Below, piece after piece: positions 1 through 7,867 of a stretch of 64,000 nt of DNA. The notes under the pieces were generated by a model. That model saw only the letters and a program-made list of their open reading frames with translations. It was not told where the DNA came from and searched no databases. The DNA is from an uncultured Mucispirillum sp. (lineage in GTDB: Bacteria > Chrysiogenota > Deferribacteres > Deferribacterales > Mucispirillaceae). Each line of letters opens with the position of its first letter. Position 1 is the first letter of the stretch. Made by a program: the position numbers and the translations under genes. The stretch is taken from the NCBI GenBank assembly GCA_944325215.1, contig CALUZC010000002.1, positions 83,091-147,090 of the forward strand, given 5' to 3'.

Positions 1-948
1 CATATTTTTTTCAACTGCATAAAGCATTACTTCAATACATTCTACGCTGCTGCCTGCAACAGGAACACCACCTGCATAAGTATAAGGATAAAGCACACTA
101 TATGGGTGGTTTTTTACTTCAAAGCCTTTTTTAAAATATTCATCACTATGAACAAAGGGATATAAAAATTCTAATATATTTATACTGTAAATTCCTATAT
201 TATCAAGAACTTCCATTAATGACTTCATTTCATTAACCATACCTTTTGGAAAAGGCATTTCAACCATTGTGCGTTTTATATATTTTTTTGCTGTTTTTAA
301 GTTTTCTATTATATTATCTGATACTTTACCATTACTATCAGGTTTTAAACCAAAGCGTATTTCATCAAGCCCAACTTTTTGGAGATTTTGCATAATTTCT
401 TCTGTAACTAAATCACCATTTGTATAAATTCGTGTCTGGATACTTTCATCTGCTTTTTTTACTTCACTAATAAATTCTGCACATTTTTCAGCATATAAAA
501 GTGGCTCGCCACCTGTAATAGCAACAGATTTCATTTTTTTATACTGTTTTAAATGGTTTTTAAATTCAGATAAAATGTCATATACTTTATGGATACCTTC
601 TGCATAATCATCTTGGTTTTTATTTGTGCAAAAAAAACAGTCCCTGTTGCATTTTAAAGTGATTATATATGTGGCAGAACCATAGCCTGTGTGGCAGTCA
701 ATACATGATGGAGAAATGCTGTTATAATATATGCTTTTACCATTATGGCATATATGAGCCCCTTTCTCTTTTAGTTTATTAATTAATATATTTTCCTGCT
801 CACTATATTCCTGCTCTGAAATTTTTATGCCTTTTGATTTTATAAAATTTTTAAAGTTTTCATACTGGGTAACATAAGGTGCTGCATCTTTTTTCAAACC
901 TTCGTTTTTAAGGCTTTCTATATTTTCTTTTGTTATTTTAAATATCAC
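1..948 (-). CDS. Radical SAM protein, C-terminus beyond window
   Basis: The reading frame runs off the left edge; 316 codons are visible from the start. A CxxxCxxC cluster (C100, C104, C107) is the radical-SAM [4Fe-4S] signature, followed by a TGGEPLL motif near residue 147 that binds the SAM amino group. A further CxxC pair (C82, C85) lies just before it and could hold another metal. The start is GTG at 948-946, directly after the TAA of the upstream kinase and in the same frame, with GGAG nine bases upstream, so the two genes are probably translationally coupled. The substrate is not recognisable; it resembles MoaA/PFL-activase-like enzymes only in the core. Confidence is high for the family and low for the role. 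Confidence 0.85.
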   Translation of the reverse strand, partial: MIFKITKENIESLKNEGLKKDAAPYVTQYENFKNFIKSKGIKISEQEYSEQENILINKLKEKGAHICHNGKSIYYNSISPSCIDCHTGYGSATYIITLKCNRDCFFCTNKNQDDYAEGIHKVYDILSEFKNHLKQYKKMKSVAITGGEPLLYAEKCAEFISEVKKADESIQTRIYTNGDLVTEEIMQNLQKVGLDEIRFGLKPDSNGKVSDNIIENLKTAKKYIKRTMVEMPFPKGMVNEMKSLMEVLDNIGIYSINILEFLYPFVHSDEYFKKGFEVKNHPYSVLYPYTYAGGVPVAGSSVECIEVMLYAVEKNM

Positions 949-2412
949 TTACTCATTCTCCACAGGTAAAGTAATAGTAAATACTGCACCATTTTTACTA
1001 TTATACACTGTTAAATCACCGTTGTGATTATTTAAAATTTTCCTGCATATAGGAAGCCCAAGACCTGTTCCAGAACTTGATGTTGTAAAAAACGGCTTAA
1101 ATAAATTAGGCATTACTTCTAAAGGAATACCCGGTCCTGTATCTGAAATCATAATACTTGTTTTATCATCTTTTAATTCATATTCAATGGATACTGTGCC
1201 ATCATGCTCCATAGCATTCATAGCATTGGCTATTAAGTTTACTACTACCTGTTTTATTTGGTCTTTATCTGCATATATATAATCATCTTTACCGATTTTA
1301 ATATCCAGATTAAAATTATTTTCCACCATTCTAGTTTCAAATAACAGTGTTATATCATCAAATAATTCTGTTAAATTAATTTTTTCCTTATGTGGTGGTC
1401 GTTTTCTAGAAAATGATAAAATATCTTCTGTTAAATGCTCTAACCTAATAGATTCTGTAGCAATAATACCTGCCATACGCTTTAAATCATCATTTGTTAC
1501 AGCTTTCATAAGCCTTTTTGCAAAACCACCAATGGAAATAAGTGGGTTTTTAACTTCATGAGCAATAGTTGCCACATAGTTGCCAAGTGTTACAAGGCTT
1601 TGTTTGCTGCGCATTTCTGCTTCTATCTCTTTATAAAAGGCAGTAGTGTATTCATATTTTTGGTTGGATATAACAGCCATCATCATAGTATTTAAAAGAC
1701 GTGCTGTAGAACGGGTTGTAAAAGTGTGTGTAATAGTATACTTTTCTTTAGAATAAGTAATCAATACACCATAAAGCTTATTACCTGTAACCATAGGCAC
1801 AATAATAAGGGAGTTTTCAAGTTTTATTTTATCAATAGAGTAAAATATTTTATCTTCAAGCTCTAAATGGTTATCATAATTATTATCAGCTGCATGGTAC
1901 TCTAAAAGTTTTGTACATAATTCTTTTGAAATAGGTACTCTTTTATTTCTAAACTCTTCAACCTGCTTTTCTGTATATGCTGGAATACTTGTAAGATATA
2001 TACCTCGCAGTTCCATTAGTTTTTCATTAAAAAACATAACAGCTGCTTTATCAAATAGATTAGAATAAACTAATGCATTTGTTGCAACACGCACCATTTC
2101 ATCTAATGTTGCCCTGCCTGCAAAAATATCAGGACTTTTTGAAACATTTTCTGCTATTTCCCAAGTGGCCCTGTTTTCCACATATACATCTATTAAGTCA
2201 GTCATAAGGCTTATAGCATCATCATTTAATGGTGCATATGCTGAATAGGTAATGAGCATTCTAATATTATTAAGAGTAATTTCTGTGCTAAATTCATCAC
2301 AATAATCAATTGGTGCATCAGCATAAGCTGTGCGTTCTCCCATACTGTTATAAACAACAATCTTTGTTATTCTGCAATCACATCTACGGTTAATAATCTC
2401 AATTAATTTCAT
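949..2412 (-). CDS. Soluble GAF-domain sensor histidine kinase
   Basis: This 487-residue protein has no membrane segment. The middle (about residues 95-250) looks like a GAF sensor domain, followed by a HisKA H-box with phospho-acceptor H285 in AHEVKNP, an N-box around NLIANAMNAM, a G1 box DTGPGIP and a G2 box GTGLGLP, so the ATPase domain is complete. It would autophosphorylate on H285 in the cytoplasm in response to an unknown internal signal. No response regulator is encoded next to it. It lies 24 bases downstream of glyS and directly upstream of the radical-SAM gene on the same strand, so the three may be co-transcribed. The ligand and the partner regulator are unknown. Confidence 0.9.
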   Translation of the reverse strand: MKLIEIINRRCDCRITKIVVYNSMGERTAYADAPIDYCDEFSTEITLNNIRMLITYSAYAPLNDDAISLMTDLIDVYVENRATWEIAENVSKSPDIFAGRATLDEMVRVATNALVYSNLFDKAAVMFFNEKLMELRGIYLTSIPAYTEKQVEEFRNKRVPISKELCTKLLEYHAADNNYDNHLELEDKIFYSIDKIKLENSLIIVPMVTGNKLYGVLITYSKEKYTITHTFTTRSTARLLNTMMMAVISNQKYEYTTAFYKEIEAEMRSKQSLVTLGNYVATIAHEVKNPLISIGGFAKRLMKAVTNDDLKRMAGIIATESIRLEHLTEDILSFSRKRPPHKEKINLTELFDDITLLFETRMVENNFNLDIKIGKDDYIYADKDQIKQVVVNLIANAMNAMEHDGTVSIEYELKDDKTSIMISDTGPGIPLEVMPNLFKPFFTTSSSGTGLGLPICRKILNNHNGDLTVYNSKNGAVFTITLPVENE

Positions 2413-2436
2413 AATGCACCTTGATATTTGGTGATA

Positions 2437-4506
2437 TTATTTGGAAGCTATTGCACCTAAATCACCTATTATAAGGAAAACTTTACGTAAGCTTGCTATT
2501 AATCCAAGCCTGTTTTCTCTCACTTTTATATCTTCTGCCATAACCATAACTTTCTCAAAAAAAGCATCAACTGCTGGAGCAAATTTCATAAGCTCATCTA
2601 AAACAGCATAGTTTTTTTCTTCATCAAGTAAAGCCTGCATTTGCTGCTGCCTGATTAATGCACCTAATGCTCTTTCTTCATCACATTCTAAAAGCTCATC
2701 TGAAAAATATTCATTATTAAAATCGTTTTTCTTTAAAATATTGTTTATTCTTTTATAGCTTGCAGCAATAATTTGAAATTCATTTGTATTTCTAGCATTT
2801 GTTAAAACTTTTGCTAAATTAAAGATTTTAATCATATCACTTGATTTGCTGCATACTGCATCAAAAACATCAGCTGCTACAATTTCTTTTGATACAAGCA
2901 TTTGTTTATACCTTTGGTTTATAAATGAAAGCACATCATTTAAAACTTCATCTTTATTAAAAGACAATCTAGATGATAATTTATTCAACGATATTTCTAT
3001 TAATTTTGTTAATTCTATTCTATAGCCTGCATCTTCTATAATAGATAAAAGCCCTATGGCACTTCTTCTTAAGCCATATGGGTCTAAATTACCTGTTGGT
3101 TTCATTCCTGCAGCAAATACGCCTGTTATAGTATCTATTTTATCAGCAATAGAAGTAAGCCTTCCTTCATCAGTTTCTGGTAATTTATCACCTGCAAATT
3201 TAGGAAGATAATGTTCCATTATACCTTGTGCTACATCATCATTAAGCCCTTCATTTTTAGCATAATAGTAACCCATTACACCCTGCAGCTCTGGGAACTC
3301 ATATACCATTTCACTTAAAAGGTCTGCTTTACATAAATAAGCTGTCTGCTCTACATTTTCTTTTTTATCAGGGCATAAAATATCTGCTAAATATAGTGCT
3401 ATCTCTCTAAAACGCTCCATTTTTTCATAGCTTGTGCCAAGTTTTTCTTGGTAAACCACTTTTTTTAATGCTTCAGTTCTTTCTGATAATGGCACTTTTT
3501 TATCGTTATTAAAGAAAAATAAACCATCATTTAGCCTTGCACGTAAAACTCGTTCATAACCCTGCCTAATAACACTATCACCATTAGGTGATTTAATATT
3601 AGCAATACCAATAAATTTATTTATAAGCTTACCAGATGAATTTCTTACAGGAAAATATTTTTGATGCACTTTCATAGAAGTAATAAGCACTTCTTCTGGC
3701 AGCTGTAAAAATGATTCTTCAAAACTGCCAAGTATTGCATATGGGTATTCCACTAAATCTGATACAATATTTAATAAGTCATCATCAATATCAACAGCTA
3801 TATTTTCCCTGCTTTCTATATCTTTAATTTGTGCTTTAATAATATCACGTCTTTCAGAAGGACTTACAAATACATATGCTTTGCTTAATTTTTCTTTATA
3901 TTCTGACACATTTGCAACTTCTATTTTATCAGGATTTAAAAACCTATGACCGTAAGTAATATTAGATGCTTTAATACCGTCTGTTTTAAAAGGCAATTCT
4001 TTTTCATCAAAAACAGATAAAAACCAGTGGATAGGGCGAACAAACCTAAAATCATTATCTCCCCATTTCATACTTTTTGGAAAAGGTATGCTCATAATAA
4101 CTTCTGGTGCAGTTTTGCTAATTAATTCTGCAGTAGACTGCCCACCTGTTTTTTTCTCACCTTGAAGATAATCACCTTTTTGAGTAGTTACTTTTTTTAG
4201 TGTTGCTTCATCTATCCCTTTTGATACTGCAAACTTTTTAGCAGCTTCTGATAACGAGCCATCTTCATTAAATGCAATAGCAGCAGGCGGCCCCATTATT
4301 ATTTCCGTTTTATCAGCTTGGTATAATTCAAGCCCATCAATATTTACAAAAAGCCTGCGTGGTGTTCCACCAGTTTCAATAGATGAAAATGGCAGGTTTA
4401 AAGCAGATAACCTTTTTGTCCACTCATCAAGTAAAAATTTAGTAGATGATGGTATAAATGCTGCTGGTATTTCTTCACAGCCTATTTCTAATAAATATGA
4501 TGGCAT
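2437..4506 (-). CDS. glyS: Glycyl-tRNA synthetase, beta subunit
   Basis: The protein has 689 residues, the normal length for the beta chain of the alpha2-beta2 bacterial glycyl-tRNA synthetase, which charges tRNA-Gly. The start (LEIGCEEIPA) is diagnostic of GlyS, and the centre carries the HD-like segment seen in the family. The start codon is preceded by GAGG in cgaggaatatat. In most genomes glyQ (alpha) lies immediately upstream; here the upstream neighbour is an unrelated AAA ATPase, so glyQ must be elsewhere. A promoter-like pair TTGAAA / TATAAA with a 17-base spacer lies upstream, which fits independent transcription. Confidence 0.96.
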   Translation of the reverse strand: MPSYLLEIGCEEIPAAFIPSSTKFLLDEWTKRLSALNLPFSSIETGGTPRRLFVNIDGLELYQADKTEIIMGPPAAIAFNEDGSLSEAAKKFAVSKGIDEATLKKVTTQKGDYLQGEKKTGGQSTAELISKTAPEVIMSIPFPKSMKWGDNDFRFVRPIHWFLSVFDEKELPFKTDGIKASNITYGHRFLNPDKIEVANVSEYKEKLSKAYVFVSPSERRDIIKAQIKDIESRENIAVDIDDDLLNIVSDLVEYPYAILGSFEESFLQLPEEVLITSMKVHQKYFPVRNSSGKLINKFIGIANIKSPNGDSVIRQGYERVLRARLNDGLFFFNNDKKVPLSERTEALKKVVYQEKLGTSYEKMERFREIALYLADILCPDKKENVEQTAYLCKADLLSEMVYEFPELQGVMGYYYAKNEGLNDDVAQGIMEHYLPKFAGDKLPETDEGRLTSIADKIDTITGVFAAGMKPTGNLDPYGLRRSAIGLLSIIEDAGYRIELTKLIEISLNKLSSRLSFNKDEVLNDVLSFINQRYKQMLVSKEIVAADVFDAVCSKSSDMIKIFNLAKVLTNARNTNEFQIIAASYKRINNILKKNDFNNEYFSDELLECDEERALGALIRQQQMQALLDEEKNYAVLDELMKFAPAVDAFFEKVMVMAEDIKVRENRLGLIASLRKVFLIIGDLGAIASK

Positions 4507-4556
4507 ATATATTCCTCGTTTTACAAATTCATAAATTATATTAAATTATTATTATA

Positions 4557-4585
4557 TATTTATATATTCTCGTAAGTTTTTTTTC
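4557..4585 (-). promoter_or_regulatory. Putative glyS sigma70 promoter
   Basis: On the minus strand TTGAAA (4580-4585) and TATAAA (about 4557-4562) are 17 bases apart, some 50 bases upstream of the glyS start. The -35 is embedded in an AATTACTTGAAAAA context that recurs before the ATPase gene at 5931. In DNA this AT-rich such matches are common, so the call rests on the spacing. Confidence 0.45.
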
Positions 4586-4626
4586 AAGTAATTTTAATTA
4601 AGTTTATAAATTTTATACTAAATAAA

Positions 4627-4658
4627 CTAAAATTATTTATTTTAATAAATAATTTTAG
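4627..4658. repeat. Perfect AT-rich inverted repeat, 15-bp arms
   Basis: The arm CTAAAATTATTTATT (4627-4641) is followed by two T and its exact reverse complement (4644-4658). It lies about 70 bases after the ATPase stop and upstream of the glyS promoter. It may end ATPase transcription, although the following run on the minus strand (TTTATTTAG) is a poor U-tract, or it may be a binding site. Confidence 0.7.
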
Positions 4659-4725
4659 AAGATAAAAAATAGAAATGTAAAATAAGGCTTATTACATTAG
4701 CAGTATATAAAATACTAATTATGCT

Positions 4726-5931
4726 TTACCCATTATCTTTTATAAGCCAGTCTATTAGGTTTATATGTTTTATACCATCAATATTAGAATTCACACCCAC
4801 TTTATCTAGGCTAATAATATATTTTGAGTAATTATCATTAATCATTTTTAATGATTTTACTTCCCTTTTTAATACTTCTTCATTTAATAGTGATAAACAT
4901 ACTTGATAATATTCTATTTCGCCATTTTTTATTGCAACAAAATCTATTTCTGCATTAGTAAAATAGCCTATATAAACATTGTAATTTCTACGCATTAACT
5001 CTAAATATACAATATTTTCGATAATATGCCCTAAATCTGAATAATTCCTGCCTAATTTTATACGCCTTATGCCTATATCTACTACATAATATTTTTCTAA
5101 AGAAGATAAAATATTTTTCCCTTTAATATCATAACGTTCAACTTTATAAAAAAGCATACTCTCTATTAAAACTTCAATATACTTTGAAACTGTTTTATTA
5201 TCTATTTTATAGCCATCAGATGAGAGTTTATTGGCTATATTATTGATGGATAATATACTTCCAATACTATCAAACATAAATTTCACAATTCTATGAAGTA
5301 ATGAAATATCTAATTTTTTTATTCTTAAAGAAATATCTTTTATAATAATAGAATTATATATATCTTCAAGGTATTTATTAAGCATATTTTCTTCCTTGAA
5401 ATTAATACTAAATGGATATGATGATGAACTGATATATTTATTAAATAAATCTTCATAATCATTATTTGCATCTTTATAATAAGAAACATATTCTTTAAAG
5501 GATAATGGAAACATTTTTATTTCAATATATCTGCCACTTAGTAATGTGGACAGTTCGCTGGATAACATATAAGTATTAGAGCCTGTTATATATATATCAC
5601 AGTTGCCTTTAACCAATAAACTATCAACTGTTTTTTCATACTTTTCTACATTTTGAATTTCATCAAGAAAGATATAATATTTTTTACTATCTATTATACG
5701 CTTATTAAGATAATTATATAATGTTTTGTAATCAGTATATTCTTCATATTCCAAATCTTCAAAATTTATAAATATTATATGGTCATCATCTATATCATTA
5801 CTTTTGAGATATTCTATATATTGCAAAAATAATGTTGATTTACCACACCGTCTTACCCCGCAAATCACTTTGATTAATGGCATATCCTTAAATTTATTTA
5901 AATAATTAATATAATCACTTCGTGCAATCAT
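4726..5931 (-). CDS. AAA ATPase with DUF4143-type C-terminal domain
   Basis: The 401-residue protein starts with an AAA domain: Walker A GVRRCGKST at residues 25-33 and Walker B IFLDEIQ with D90-E91, then a sensor-like TGSNTYML segment. The C-terminal part matches the DUF4143 fold, a nuclease-like region often fused to these ATPases, with DIGIRR and AEIDFVAI motifs. Such proteins are abundant accessory genes of unclear role in anaerobes and archaea. The protein is unusually rich in Ile, Asn, Lys and Tyr compared with neighbours, and it sits between glyS and efp with its own divergent promoter, so lateral gain is plausible. The family is sure; the function is not known. Confidence 0.88.
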   Translation of the reverse strand: MIARSDYINYLNKFKDMPLIKVICGVRRCGKSTLFLQYIEYLKSNDIDDDHIIFINFEDLEYEEYTDYKTLYNYLNKRIIDSKKYYIFLDEIQNVEKYEKTVDSLLVKGNCDIYITGSNTYMLSSELSTLLSGRYIEIKMFPLSFKEYVSYYKDANNDYEDLFNKYISSSSYPFSINFKEENMLNKYLEDIYNSIIIKDISLRIKKLDISLLHRIVKFMFDSIGSILSINNIANKLSSDGYKIDNKTVSKYIEVLIESMLFYKVERYDIKGKNILSSLEKYYVVDIGIRRIKLGRNYSDLGHIIENIVYLELMRRNYNVYIGYFTNAEIDFVAIKNGEIEYYQVCLSLLNEEVLKREVKSLKMINDNYSKYIISLDKVGVNSNIDGIKHINLIDWLIKDNG

Positions 5932-5954
5932 AATTTATACCCCATTATATTTAC

Positions 5955-5981
5955 ATTATATTACACTTAATTCTTTTTCAA
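5955..5981 (-). promoter_or_regulatory. Putative promoter of the AAA ATPase gene
   Basis: On the minus strand a perfect TATAAT (5955-5960) lies about 24 bases before the ATG, with TTGAAA at 5976-5981 (15-base spacer, somewhat short) or ACTTGA at 17 bases. A 22-bp palindrome begins five bases upstream of the -35. Confidence 0.5.
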
Positions 5982-5985
5982 GTAA

Positions 5986-6007
5986 TTTTTGGAAATTTTT
6001 CCAAAAA
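5986..6007. promoter_or_regulatory. Palindromic operator-like site, copy 1
   Basis: Arms TTTTTGGAA and TTCCAAAAA (9 bp, perfect) flank a 4-base ATTT centre. A second copy with the same arms lies 39 bases further right. The site is between the divergent promoters of the ATPase gene and efp, so a dimeric regulator acting on either gene is a reasonable guess. Confidence 0.65.
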
Positions 6008-6024
6008 CTTTTTATTTTTTTATT

Positions 6025-6046
6025 TTTTTGGAATTTTTTCCAAAAA
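6025..6046. promoter_or_regulatory. Palindromic operator-like site, copy 2
   Basis: The same 9-bp arms as the site at 5986-6007, with TTTT as centre; the two 22-bp sites differ at one base. Its right edge is 22 bases upstream of the efp -35 box. Confidence 0.65.
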
Positions 6047-6067
6047 TTTATTAAATTACCCTTTTAC

Positions 6068-6096
6068 TTGCTTTTTTATAAATTATGTGCTATATT
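6068..6096 (+). promoter_or_regulatory. efp sigma70 promoter
   Basis: TTGCTT (6068-6073) and TATATT (6091-6096) are separated by exactly 17 bases, giving a predicted start near 6103 and a leader of about 25 bases before the efp ATG. Confidence 0.6.
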
Positions 6097-6127
6097 CTTA
6101 AAAAATTTTTAGAAAAACGAGGAAAAT

Positions 6128-6700
6128 ATGCCAATTACTCCAAACCAATTTAAAAGAGGCTCTAAAATAGAAGTAGATGGTGAGCCATACGCTGTTGTAG
6201 AATGGCAGCATATTAAATGCGGCAGGGGTGGAGCCACAGTTCGCACTAAAATTAAAAACTTAATATCAGGCAGAGTGCTTGAAAGAACTTATGATTCTGG
6301 TGAAAAATTAAAAGAGCCTGATTTTGAAGAAAAGAAAATGCAATATTTATACCATGATGGAACAGAATATATTTTTATGGACCAGGAAAGTTATGAACAG
6401 GTTCATTTAGATGATGACTGTGTAGGTGATTCATACTTATTTATGCCTGAATCTTTAGATGTGGCAGTGCAGTTTTTTAATGGTAAACCAATAGGTGTTA
6501 CACTTCCTAACTTTGTTGAATTAGAAGTTACTGAATGTGAGCCAGGCGTTAAAGGTGATACTGTTACAGGTGGTTCTAAAGGTGCAACAGTTATAACTGG
6601 TGGAAAAGTGCAGGTGCCTTTATTTATTAATGAAGGTGATGTGTTAAAAATTGATACAAGAGACGCAAGCTATATAGAACGCGTTAGCTCTAAAAAATAA
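6128..6700 (+). CDS. efp: Elongation factor P (arginine-tip type)
   Basis: The 190-residue protein has the three beta-barrel domains of EF-P, which binds between the P and E sites of the ribosome and relieves stalling at proline runs. The start has GAGGA seven bases upstream. The tip loop that reaches the peptidyl-transferase centre reads KCGRGGA, so the residue that is modified in the family is R33, not the lysine used by EpmA-type proteins. In known cases a tip arginine is rhamnosylated by EarP. No modifying enzyme lies nearby. A clear intrinsic terminator follows the stop codon. Confidence 0.97.
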   Translation: MPITPNQFKRGSKIEVDGEPYAVVEWQHIKCGRGGATVRTKIKNLISGRVLERTYDSGEKLKEPDFEEKKMQYLYHDGTEYIFMDQESYEQVHLDDDCVGDSYLFMPESLDVAVQFFNGKPIGVTLPNFVELEVTECEPGVKGDTVTGGSKGATVITGGKVQVPLFINEGDVLKIDTRDASYIERVSSKK

Positions 6701-6725
6701 ATTTTAATGCTTAATCAATAAGTCT

Positions 6726-6757
6726 AGCCCTTATATTTTTTATATAAGGGCTTTTTT
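6726..6757 (+). terminator. efp intrinsic terminator
   Basis: An 11-bp stem AGCCCTTATAT / ATATAAGGGCT (6726-6736 and 6742-6752) with a T5 loop runs into a T-tract. The minus side lacks a U-run, so it serves efp rather than pstS. Confidence 0.88.
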
Positions 6758-6776
6758 ATTCTGCTTATATTCTTTT

Positions 6777-7763
6777 TTATTTTACTTTTGCAAGTATTTC
6801 ATCTTTTAAGTTTTTAGAAAGTGGCACATACTTTAACTGCTGTGCTGCCATATCACCTTTTTCAAAGCCATATTTAAAAAATTCCATTACTTTTTTATTT
6901 ATCTCTGCCTTGTCCTTTCTTAGTAATATAAATGAAGCAGCTGCTATTGGCCATGCTGAAGCATCGCTGCTGTTTGTTAAAGATATGGCATATGATGGAT
7001 TTTTATGCCAGTCTGCTGTTTCTACTGCTTTTGTAAAAGTATTAATATTTGCTTCTACTATTTTTCCTGCTTTATTTATTAAGTTTGTATAATCTAACTT
7101 TAACTGTTCTGCATAGGTATATTCAGTATATCCTATGGAGTTTTTAGTTTTTTTCACCATGTTTGATACGCCGTCATTACCTTTTGCACCAATACCTGTT
7201 TTCCAGTTAATAGATTTACTGCTTCCTAATTCTTTTGCCCACTCAAGTGATGTTTCTGATAAATATTTTGTAAATACTGCTGTAGTTCCAGAGCTATCCG
7301 ACCTGCGTATAACTGTTATTTTAGTGTTAGGAAGTTTTAAATTCGGGTTTAATTTTACAATTGAAGCATCATTCCACATGGTAATTTTACCCATAAAAAT
7401 ATCTGCTGCAGTTTTACCATCAAGGACTATTTTTTTATTTTTTAAACCGTCCACATTTACAATAATCACTATACCACCAGTAATAGCAGGAAATTGTATA
7501 AGGTTTGATTTATCAAGCTCACTTTGTGGAAGTGGATCATCACTGGCACCAAAATCTACAGTTCCTGCAATAATCTGCTTAATGCCACCACCTGAGCCGA
7601 TAGACTGGTAATTTACATTTATACCTGTTTCATTTTTATACATATATGCCCAGCTAGAATAAACAGGATAAGGAAAAGAAGCACCTGCACCATTTAATAA
7701 ACTTTGTGCATTTACATAACCTGCACTGCATACAAAAAATATTGCAATTAAGATTTTTTTCAT
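6777..7763 (-). CDS. pstS: Phosphate ABC transporter substrate-binding protein
   Basis: This 328-residue protein carries a signal peptide (about residues 1-19, ending VNAQ) and begins mature sequence with GAGASFPYPVYSSW, the PstS phosphate-binding start. SIGSGGG and RSDSSGTTAVF supply further phosphate contacts. It binds orthophosphate in the periplasm and delivers it to PstCA. AAGGAG lies six bases before the ATG. Unusually it is the last gene of the block, after phoR, but a Pho-box-like repeat in the 104-base gap gives it separate control, which suits a binding protein needed in excess over the permease. Confidence 0.95.
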   Translation of the reverse strand: MKKILIAIFFVCSAGYVNAQSLLNGAGASFPYPVYSSWAYMYKNETGINVNYQSIGSGGGIKQIIAGTVDFGASDDPLPQSELDKSNLIQFPAITGGIVIIVNVDGLKNKKIVLDGKTAADIFMGKITMWNDASIVKLNPNLKLPNTKITVIRRSDSSGTTAVFTKYLSETSLEWAKELGSSKSINWKTGIGAKGNDGVSNMVKKTKNSIGYTEYTYAEQLKLDYTNLINKAGKIVEANINTFTKAVETADWHKNPSYAISLTNSSDASAWPIAAASFILLRKDKAEINKKVMEFFKYGFEKGDMAAQQLKYVPLSKNLKDEILAKVK

Positions 7764-7848
7764 ATATTTCTCCTTATAAATTAGGTTTATATACCTTATT
7801 AAGTTAAGAAATATATACCATTTACCCTTTTTACTTAGTAAAAATAAA

Positions 7849-7866
7849 TGTAAAAGAATTGTAAAA
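7849..7866 (-). promoter_or_regulatory. Pho-box-like operator for pstS
   Basis: On the minus strand two identical heptamers TTTTACA are separated by ATTC, an 11-base period as in PhoB sites, followed by TTTA and a degenerate third repeat TTTTTAC. It starts two bases from the phoR stop codon and about 85 bases before the pstS start. A TATATA -10 candidate lies near 7812. Confidence 0.75.
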
Positions 7867-7867
7867 C

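Noticed and set aside
4580..5989. 16-base direct repeat TTTTTCAAGTAATTTT flanking the ATPase gene (4580-4595 and 5974-5989), at first read as an insertion footprint.
   Set aside because: Both copies coincide with -35 elements (ACTTGAAA on the minus strand) of the glyS and ATPase promoters, so shared promoter sequence explains them more simply.
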